Source: CAYSIX01 sp964431205
GTDB taxonomy: Bacteria; Planctomycetota; Phycisphaerae; Phycisphaerales; Phycisphaeraceae
Length of the DNA: 18,637 nucleotides
Direction: 5' to 3'
Assembly: GCA_964431205.1 (NCBI GenBank)
Contig: CAYSIX010000059.1
Span: 1 to 18,637, forward strand
The translations under genes were made by a program, and so were the position numbers. The notes below the pieces were generated by a model. That model did no database searches and was not told the origin of the DNA. It saw nothing but the letters and a program-made list of their open reading frames with translations. This document shows, in pieces, positions 13,831 through 18,637 of the stretch; the first letter of the stretch is position 1, and every line of letters begins with the position of its first letter.

Positions 13831-13889
13831 GGCACTTCTTTGGCCGCGGCCCGGGTTCCTGGGAGGCCGCGGATGGTCAGGAAAGTGCC
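13831..13889. terminator. Large two-part hairpin between convergent genes
   Basis: Outer arms GGCACTT (13831-13837) and AAGTGCC (13883-13889) enclose inner arms CCGCGGCC (13844-13851) and GGCCGCGG (13865-13872) with a 13-base loop. It lies between the end of the cysteine desulfurase gene and the end of the convergent beta-barrel gene, so it could stop transcription from both sides. No U tract follows on either strand, so it is a structured terminator or barrier candidate rather than a textbook intrinsic one. Confidence 0.5.
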
Positions 13890-13921
13890 TCGTGCTTCAG
13901 TTTCTTCCAGGCAATCCGAAC

Positions 13922-14824
13922 TCAGTAGCTCATCGCGAGACCGAACGTGCCGTACACGTTGAAGTCGTCGTCGCCGGTGCCGAAGGCCTGGCTGATGTTC
14001 TCGGCGGTGTCGCCCAGCACGAGCAGGTGCACGCCGGCGCTGACGGACCACTGGCCGTAGCCGTTGGGGACGAAGCTCAACGGCATGCTGAGCACGGCGC
14101 CGGCGTCGAAGTATCCGAACGTGTCGCTGTCGCCCGTCGTGTCTTCGTAGTAATCGTCGAGGCTCAGACCCAGCGTCAGCGGAACGGCCAGGGAGATCGG
14201 ATAGTCCTCGCTGTCGATCAGGGTGATGCTGGGCTCGACGCCGAGCTCGAGGTAGATGCCCTCGGAGGTGCCGGCATCGCTGCCACCGCTGAACTCAAAC
14301 GCGACCAGGGCGTACGGCTGAAAGCCGGCGAAGTCCATGAAATCGACGTCCCAGAACTCGCTGTCGTCGTAGGCCAGGGCGACGTCGATCTCCTCGGCGA
14401 AGCTCTGGCTGCCGTCGGGGTTGTAGAGGTTGACGTACGAGACGTCGGCCGAGAAGTTCGCGGGCAGTCCGAACGTCAGCCCGACGAAGAAGTCAGACTC
14501 GAACCAGATGTCGTCGCCCGCCGCGTTGTCCACGTGGAAGCTGTTCCAGGTGCCGGCGTAGAGGTCGACCGTCATTTCACCTTCGGTGATCAGGCCGACG
14601 TTGACGTCGAAATACGGCTGAAGGATCAAGCCCTGGTTTTCCTGGCCGATGCCACGGAACCAGTATTCGGTCACGATGTCGGCGCCGAGGTTGAACGAGA
14701 CGTTTCCGGTGTTGACCGGCGCCTCCTCCTGGGCATGGGTGAGAGAGGGAAACGCGAGCAAACCGACCAGCGCCAACGCACTGGCCAGCCGACCCGTCTG
14801 CCCCCACGGTTGAGCATGTCTCAT
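13922..14824 (-). CDS. Outer-membrane beta-barrel protein
   Basis: A 300-residue outer-membrane protein. A signal peptide (hydrophobic about residues 13-27, probable cleavage after T-H-A at 29-31) precedes an acidic, aromatic-rich chain with alternating hydrophobic residues, as in transmembrane beta strands. The chain ends A-M-S-Y, an aromatic C-terminus usual for barrels inserted by the BAM machinery. The early V-T-E-Y-W-F-R-G-I-G-Q block (51-61) recalls TorF-like putative porins, but a family name is uncertain. The ATG at 14824 is preferred to an upstream one at 14935, because AAAAGGAG lies eight bases before it and the signal peptide then begins at the N-terminus. It is transcribed alone, toward the sulfur operon. 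Probable role: porin or surface channel; substrate unknown. Confidence 0.75.
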   Translation of the reverse strand: MRHAQPWGQTGRLASALALVGLLAFPSLTHAQEEAPVNTGNVSFNLGADIVTEYWFRGIGQENQGLILQPYFDVNVGLITEGEMTVDLYAGTWNSFHVDNAAGDDIWFESDFFVGLTFGLPANFSADVSYVNLYNPDGSQSFAEEIDVALAYDDSEFWDVDFMDFAGFQPYALVAFEFSGGSDAGTSEGIYLELGVEPSITLIDSEDYPISLAVPLTLGLSLDDYYEDTTGDSDTFGYFDAGAVLSMPLSFVPNGYGQWSVSAGVHLLVLGDTAENISQAFGTGDDDFNVYGTFGLAMSY

Positions 14825-14842
14825 CTGATTCGCTCCTTTTCG

Positions 14843-14905
14843 TGTGATAGTGGAACCCTGATCCCAAGGCGGCGAGAGCCGCCGCCCCATCTGATAGTGC
14901 AACCC
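14843..14905 (-). repeat. Direct repeats flanking a GC hairpin in the beta-barrel gene leader
   Basis: On the minus strand GGGTTGCACTATCAGA (14905-14890) and GGGTTCCACTATCACA (14858-14843) match at 14 of 16 bases, with centres 47 bases apart. Between them lies a perfect six-pair stem, GGCGGC/GCCGCC, with a four-base loop (14868-14883). The second repeat ends 18 bases before the start codon. Paired operator sites, or the scar of a small mobile element with a diverged target duplication, would both fit. Confidence 0.45.
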
Positions 14906-14935
14906 GCGTGCCATTAGCGCCTTCGAGCTGAACAC

Positions 14936-15193
14936 GACGCAAGACTCTGTCTAATCGACGCTTAATGATCTTTTTGCTTCAGTCGCCCCAGTCGCCCCCG
15001 TGCGATGAATGCGCGCAAACCGCTCGCGGGGCTGGCCACTGCCCAGAAAACTCGCACTGCACGCGTGCCTTCGGTCGCGGTGGGGCGGTGTCTCGCGGAT
15101 CGAAAGGCGATCAGACCATGGCCCGCCACCGGGCCCCGTTCCCTCGAACCCCGTGCCCCGCGCCCTCGAGGCCCGGCTCCCGCGTGGCAGCTT
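14936..15193. other. Intergenic stretch without a recognisable gene
   Basis: The full gap between the beta-barrel start and the ATPase stop is 14825-15214. Apart from the leader repeats near the barrel gene and a hairpin after the ATPase gene, no coding pattern was supported. The AT-richer piece at 14950-14980 is the most likely place for the beta-barrel promoter on the minus strand, but no convincing -35/-10 pair could be fixed. Long open frames crossing here on the plus strand look like high-GC artefacts. Confidence 0.5.
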
Positions 15194-15214
15194 GGCTCGG
15201 CGGCGGCCCGAGCC
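15194..15214 (-). terminator. Hairpin directly after the ATPase gene
   Basis: GGCTCGG (15194-15200) and CCGAGCC (15208-15214) form a perfect seven-pair GC stem around a seven-base loop. In the direction of transcription it begins at the base after the ATPase stop codon. No U tract follows, so it may need Rho or may protect the mRNA 3' end. Confidence 0.5.
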
Positions 15215-16750
15215 TCAGACGGGCGAAAGACCCCGCGAGAAGTCCTGCACCCGCTGCGCCTGGGCCCGACGGACCTGCTCGAGCGTCAGCCGCGCGATCT
15301 GGAACACCGCCTGCTCCTGCGGGACCAGCCGGCAGTGCTCCTGGATCACCGCGTAGAGGAACTTCATCGCGTCGCGCGGCTGGTGCATCTGATCGAGCGC
15401 GTCGATCAGCATGTCCGACGTCACGTCGTCCTCAAACAGGTCGGTCAGCTTCACCGTCGGAGCGTCGGCCGGCCGGCAGGCGTTCAGCCGCGCCGAGCAC
15501 AGGTCGTACAGCGTGGCGCCCGACCACTCCAGGCGATCGATGACGTTCTGCTTGTCCAGCCGGGCCTCCTGGAAGAATCGCGGCGACTCGCGGTAGATCC
15601 AGTGTCGCAGCTCGATGGGCAGCAGCAGCTTGAGGCCCACGCGCTGCTGCTGGAGGAACTTGCTCTCGAAGACGGGCCGCATGATCGCGACCATGCGGTC
15701 CGCGTCGCCGGCGACCAGCGTCGGCTCGTCCACGCGGTCGATCAGCACGGTCATCCCGGCGAAGCCGAAGCGGCTGAGCAGGTCAACGAATCGTCGGGTC
15801 AGTTGGTAGCGTGCGTCGCTGGCGTGCGCGGCCGCGGCGGCGCCCGGTTGCGGCAGGGGCTGGCGTGCCAACTCGCCGGCGGTGAACTCGCCGAGCATCT
15901 GCCGCAGCTCGCCGGTCGCGCGTCGGACCGCCGGCATCGCCCGCCGGATCCGCCAGCACCGCCACCACAACCCCGCGACGCGCCAGAGCCACCACCCCCA
16001 GCTCAACACCGCCGCCGCCACGCTCAGCGCCAGCGCCGGCGTCAGCCACCACGGCCGCTGGTCCGTCTCTGTCAGCGCCTGCGTCGCCCCCAGGCCCGCG
16101 GCGATCACGCTCACGAACACCGCCAGCACGAGGATCCATGTCAGCGGCGTCTTCCACCCCAGCCGCAACCGCGAGCGGACGCGCTGCCAACGCGCCGCCG
16201 CCGTGCCCCGCGCCGGCTGGTCGTACAACGCGATCAGCACCGCCAGGTCGGCCCGGTCGGTCCGCGGCATCCGCTTGAGCAGGCCGTCCAGGTCCGACGG
16301 CATCGGCGCCGCCTCGTCTTCCGATGCCTCGCCCAGCACCCCGTGGGTCAGTTTCGTCACCGCCCGCGAGAGGATCGCGTCCTGGTGGTCCTCCAGGCGG
16401 AACGACTTGAGCACCGACTCGACCCGCTGGCCCGACGCCTGCAGCAGCCGGTCCAGCACGGGATTCAGGTCGTCGTAGGCCACGACCAGAACGCGCCGAT
16501 CGGCGGTCGCGGCGTTGTGCTCGGCGATCCGCCGCTCCAGCAGCAGCCGGATCGCCGTCTTGCCCGCCCCCTTTTCCCCGAAGACGATCGACGTGCTGGG
16601 CTGATCGACCTGGCCCAGAATCTTGGGAAAATCGGGATGGGTGGCCTCGTCGTCGGCCAGTCGCTCCAGGATCGGATCGAGCCGGGCCTCCTCGGCCCGG
16701 AACGGGTTCTCGGTGATCTGGTAGTGCGAGAAGAATCGGTCGATGTTCAT
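15215..16750 (-). CDS. KAP-like membrane P-loop ATPase
   Basis: A 511-residue P-loop NTPase. Walker A is G-E-K-G-A-G-K-T (58-65). Walker B is probably M-T-V-L-I-D-R-V-D-E (333-342). Between them lie two membrane helices, about 200-222 and 235-257, the second followed by a Trp/Arg-rich stretch. Membrane helices between Walker A and Walker B are the layout of KAP-type NTPases, which hang their ATPase domain inside the membrane. The N-terminus opens D-R-F-F-S-H-Y-Q-I-T-E-N-P-F; the C-terminal third is helical and resembles the lid of AAA/STAND-type ATPases. The ATG at 16750 is the frame's natural start. KAP proteins are linked in places to phage exclusion, but no other defence gene is seen here. 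Its client is unknown, and the divergent small gene at 16854 may be related. Confidence 0.72.
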   Translation of the reverse strand: MNIDRFFSHYQITENPFRAEEARLDPILERLADDEATHPDFPKILGQVDQPSTSIVFGEKGAGKTAIRLLLERRIAEHNAATADRRVLVVAYDDLNPVLDRLLQASGQRVESVLKSFRLEDHQDAILSRAVTKLTHGVLGEASEDEAAPMPSDLDGLLKRMPRTDRADLAVLIALYDQPARGTAAARWQRVRSRLRLGWKTPLTWILVLAVFVSVIAAGLGATQALTETDQRPWWLTPALALSVAAAVLSWGWWLWRVAGLWWRCWRIRRAMPAVRRATGELRQMLGEFTAGELARQPLPQPGAAAAAHASDARYQLTRRFVDLLSRFGFAGMTVLIDRVDEPTLVAGDADRMVAIMRPVFESKFLQQQRVGLKLLLPIELRHWIYRESPRFFQEARLDKQNVIDRLEWSGATLYDLCSARLNACRPADAPTVKLTDLFEDDVTSDMLIDALDQMHQPRDAMKFLYAVIQEHCRLVPQEQAVFQIARLTLEQVRRAQAQRVQDFSRGLSPV

Positions 16751-16853
16751 GCGACGGGTCTCTCGGGCCCTGCTCGGACACGGTCGGACGCCGGGTCAAC
16801 CGGCCCACCGCGATCGGCTGCGAACGGCCAAGCTCTGTTATAGACTATCGGCC

Positions 16854-17237
16854 ATGGACGCGAGCCCCAAACCGGAACCGGACAGCGGCCGCCTCGAAGG
16901 CCTGGTCGTGGAGCCGCGGGACCCGAGGCAGCGGAGCCGCGCGATCGAGTCGGCGTTCGACTATCGCGGCGACGTCACCATCGAGACGACCGACGGCCGC
17001 ACCGTCGAGGGCTACCTGTTCGATCGTCGCGGCGAGGGGCCCGACGCTTGCGTGCGGGTGATGGAAAAGAGCGGAAACCGCGTGACGGTGCGTTACGACC
17101 AGGTGCACCGCCTGCGGTTTTCCGATCGTGACCCGGCGGCGGGCAAGAGCTGGGAGAACTGGGTCCGCCGCTATGCCGAGAAGAAGATGCGTGGCGAGCG
17201 GGCGGACCTGATGCCCGAGCCGCTGGACGAGCGATGA
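16854..17237 (+). CDS. Small Sm/SH3-barrel-like hypothetical protein
   Basis: A soluble 127-residue protein of unknown function. Residues about 34-90 look like a five-strand small barrel: F-D-Y-R-G-D-V-T-I-E-T, then T-D-G-R-T-V-E-G-Y-L-F-D-R, V-R-V-M, and R-V-T-V-R-Y-D-Q-V-H-R-L-R-F. This is the kind of pattern seen in Sm-like or SH3-like folds that bind RNA or peptides. A Trp- and Arg-rich helix (100-113, W-E-N-W-V-R-R-Y-A-E-K-K) follows. The ATG at 16854 is preferred to the longer upstream frame, which would cross the divergent ATPase start. TATAGA (16839-16844) sits only nine bases before this ATG and no Shine-Dalgarno sequence is present, so the mRNA could be leaderless. The trp leader follows 29 bases after the stop. 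Confidence 0.65.
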   Translation: MDASPKPEPDSGRLEGLVVEPRDPRQRSRAIESAFDYRGDVTIETTDGRTVEGYLFDRRGEGPDACVRVMEKSGNRVTVRYDQVHRLRFSDRDPAAGKSWENWVRRYAEKKMRGERADLMPEPLDER

Positions 17238-17266
17238 GCCGGGATCGGCTGCGGGACGACACGGGC

Positions 17267-17317
17267 ATGACGCGGGACTCGAGCATCGGTGAACGGTGGC
17301 GCTGGCGACGGTGGTGA
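17267..17317 (+). CDS. trpL: trp operon leader peptide (attenuation)
   Basis: A 16-codon frame reading M-T-R-D-S-S-I-G-E-R-W-R-W-R-R-W and stop, 63 bases before trpE. Three of the last six codons are TGG, and the last one is directly before TGA. Clustered Trp codons in a short frame ahead of trpE are the signature of ribosome-mediated attenuation: scarce Trp-tRNA stalls the ribosome and changes the downstream RNA fold. GGGA about ten bases upstream is only a weak ribosome site. The CGG/CGC Arg codons between the Trp codons could also make stalling sensitive to Arg supply. Too short for routine gene finding, so it is easily missed. Confidence 0.75.
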   Translation: MTRDSSIGERWRWRRW

Positions 17318-17332
17318 ACCCGCCGCCTGTCG
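17304..17332 (+). promoter_or_regulatory. Candidate attenuator hairpin overlapping the Trp codons
   Basis: The last Trp codons lie in the 5' arm of alternative hairpins. GACGGTGG (17307-17314) can pair with CCGCCGCC (17320-17327), with one mismatch and one wobble. CGACGG (17306-17311) can instead pair with CTGTCG (17327-17332). A ribosome stalled on the Trp codons would open both. Further on, ATCGTT (17335-17340) is complementary to AACGAT (17377-17382), which covers the trpE start codon, so control could act on translation. No terminator with a U tract is visible before trpE. Pairings were found by eye; no energies were computed. Confidence 0.45.
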
Positions 17333-17380
17333 TGATCGTTGCCCCAGACGTCGCTGTCCACTCCCGAGAGCCCGCGAACG

Positions 17381-18637
17381 ATGAACCGTCCCGACTTTGA
17401 GACGTTCCGCCGGCTGGCCCTGACCGAGGTCCGGGGCGGCGGCCTGCCGACCCTGCTGCCGATGTACCGCCGGCTGTTCAGCGACGCCCTGACGCCGGTG
17501 CTCGCCTACCGTCGCCTGGTGGCCCAAGACGCGCGGCTGGCGCCGAGCTTCCTGTTCGAGTCGGTCGAAGACGGGGCGCGGATCGGCCGCTACAGCTTCA
17601 TGGGCGCGCGACCGGTGATGGAGCTGATCGCCCGCGGGCACGAAGCCGTCCTGCGCGATCACCGCGATCCGACGCGAAACCGTTCGTTCCGCTGCGACGA
17701 TCCCCTGGCCGAGCTGGACCGCCTGTCCCGATCGGAACGGACGGCGGTGCTGGCGGAGCTGCCGACGTTCACGGGCGGATGGGTCGGTTGCGCCGGGTAC
17801 GACGTGGTGCGTTACCTGGAGCCGGAGAAGCTGCCCTGGCCCCCGCCGGACGACCGCGGCCTGCCCGACCTGCACATGCAGCTCTACCACGACGTGGTCG
17901 CCTTCGACCACGTGCGCAAGACGGCGCTGGTGATCACGCACGTGGCGCCGCGGGAGCACGAATCCCTCGAGGCGGCGTACGAGGCCGGGTCGAAGCGGCT
18001 GACGGACATGGTCCATCGCCTGGCGACGCCGAGGGTCACCGACTCGGGCGGCGAAGAGCTGCCCGCGGGGGACGTGGACCTGACGTCACCGCCTCCGAAA
18101 CTGCCGGTCAGCAGCATGGGCGAGGGCGGCTATCAGCGCGCGGTAGAGCGGTGTAAGCAGTACATCGCGGCGGGCGACGCGTTTCAGATCGTGCCCAGCC
18201 AGCGGTTCGAGCTGCGGACCGCGGTCGACCCGTTCGACGTCTACCGGGCGTTGCGGGTGGTCAACCCCTCGCCGTACATGTTCTACCTGCAGATCGAGGG
18301 TGCGATCCTGGTCGGATCGAGCCCGGAGATCCTGTGTCGGGTCGAGGACGGGCGGGTGACCAGCCGGCCCCTGGCGGGCACGCGGCGCCGGGGGCGTGAT
18401 GCGGCCGAGGACGCGGCCCTGGAGCGGGAGCTGCGCGAGGACCCCAAGGACGTGGCCGAGCACGTGATGCTGGTGGACCTGCACCGCAACGACGTGGGCC
18501 GGGTGGCGGTGCCGGGCTCGATCGAGCTGCCGCGTTTGCTGACGGTGGAGCGGTACAGCCACGTGATGCACCTGTCCTCGACGGTCACGGGTCGCCTGCG
18601 CGAAGGGCTGACGTGCTGGGACGCGTTGCGGGTGACG
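17381..18637 (+). CDS. trpE: Anthranilate synthase component I (3' end outside window)
   Basis: The large subunit of anthranilate synthase, which turns chorismate and ammonia (from the TrpG glutaminase) into anthranilate, the first step of tryptophan synthesis. The 419 residues seen run off the right edge; about 80 C-terminal residues are missing by family standards. F-L-F-E-S (57-61) is the N-terminal element that normally forms the tryptophan feedback site (L-L-E-S in enterics), and N-P-S-P-Y-M (295-300) also belongs to that site. Chorismate-binding signatures are V-G-S-S-P-E (311-316), S-R-P-L-A-G-T-R-R-R-G (328-338), M-L-V-D-L-H-R-N-D-V-G-R (363-374) and V-E-R-Y-S-H-V-M-H (389-397). The enzyme is therefore probably active and Trp-inhibited. 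The ATG has only a weak GAGAG ribosome site, consistent with control by the leader upstream. Other trp genes would be expected beyond the edge. Confidence 0.95.
   Translation, partial: MNRPDFETFRRLALTEVRGGGLPTLLPMYRRLFSDALTPVLAYRRLVAQDARLAPSFLFESVEDGARIGRYSFMGARPVMELIARGHEAVLRDHRDPTRNRSFRCDDPLAELDRLSRSERTAVLAELPTFTGGWVGCAGYDVVRYLEPEKLPWPPPDDRGLPDLHMQLYHDVVAFDHVRKTALVITHVAPREHESLEAAYEAGSKRLTDMVHRLATPRVTDSGGEELPAGDVDLTSPPPKLPVSSMGEGGYQRAVERCKQYIAAGDAFQIVPSQRFELRTAVDPFDVYRALRVVNPSPYMFYLQIEGAILVGSSPEILCRVEDGRVTSRPLAGTRRRGRDAAEDAALERELREDPKDVAEHVMLVDLHRNDVGRVAVPGSIELPRLLTVERYSHVMHLSSTVTGRLREGLTCWDALRVT

Noticed and set aside
15005..16843. 612-codon open frame on the plus strand
   Set aside because: Arg/Gln/Pro-rich with no domain, and opposite an ATPase with clear Walker motifs and membrane helices.
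17317..17380. Classic intrinsic terminator in the trpE leader
   Set aside because: No stable GC stem followed by a U tract could be found before trpE.
17171..18016. 281-codon open frame on the minus strand
   Set aside because: Antisense to trpE, which is identified by several conserved motifs.
1..18637. CRISPR array, tRNA or rRNA genes, complete IS element
   Set aside because: No regularly spaced repeats, no tRNA cloverleaf or rRNA signature and no transposase were seen; the repeats found are short palindromic types.

Overview
The window is high-GC bacterial DNA. It probably comes from a planctomycete, perhaps of the Phycisphaerae type. The grounds are a secreted HEAT-repeat protein with a Trp-rich N-terminal segment, an ExbB-type channel with its own signal peptide, and a HEAT/multihaem cytochrome, all in very GC-rich DNA. 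The lineage is an inference; no rRNA or tRNA gene was seen.

Left block, minus strand (1-5305): three genes with overlapping ends encode a secreted HEAT-repeat protein, a secreted TPR protein and an ExbB/TolQ/MotA-type proton channel that runs off the left edge. Divergent from them is a membrane-anchored HEAT/pentahaem cytochrome c (5390-6889). It is followed by a REP-like inverted repeat.

Central block, plus strand (7050-13747): this is the most interesting region. A good promoter precedes a SAM-I (S-box) riboswitch with a visible antiterminator and intrinsic terminator. Behind it lie a threonine-synthase-like PLP enzyme, a CysO/MoaD/ThiS-type sulfur carrier ending in Gly-Gly, a stand-alone NIL-domain protein, a frameshifted hicA with intact hicB, an E1-like carrier-activating enzyme, three tandem DinB-fold proteins and a class V cysteine desulfurase. 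SAM-sensing control makes ordinary threonine synthesis an odd output. I propose a protein-thiocarboxylate route to homocysteine, probably from O-phosphohomoserine: the desulfurase supplies sulfur, the E1 activates the carrier, the carrier delivers sulfide and the ThrC-like enzyme makes the C-S bond. The individual families are well known; the assignment of the whole pathway is inference.

Right block (13748-18637): a large hairpin separates the sulfur operon from a convergent outer-membrane beta-barrel gene. Next come a KAP-like P-loop ATPase with membrane helices between Walker A and B (minus strand), a divergent small Sm/SH3-barrel-like protein, and trpE, cut by the right edge. Upstream of trpE is a 16-codon reading frame that the size cut-off of ORF finding hides. 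It ends W-R-W-R-R-W-stop, the hallmark of a trp attenuation leader peptide.
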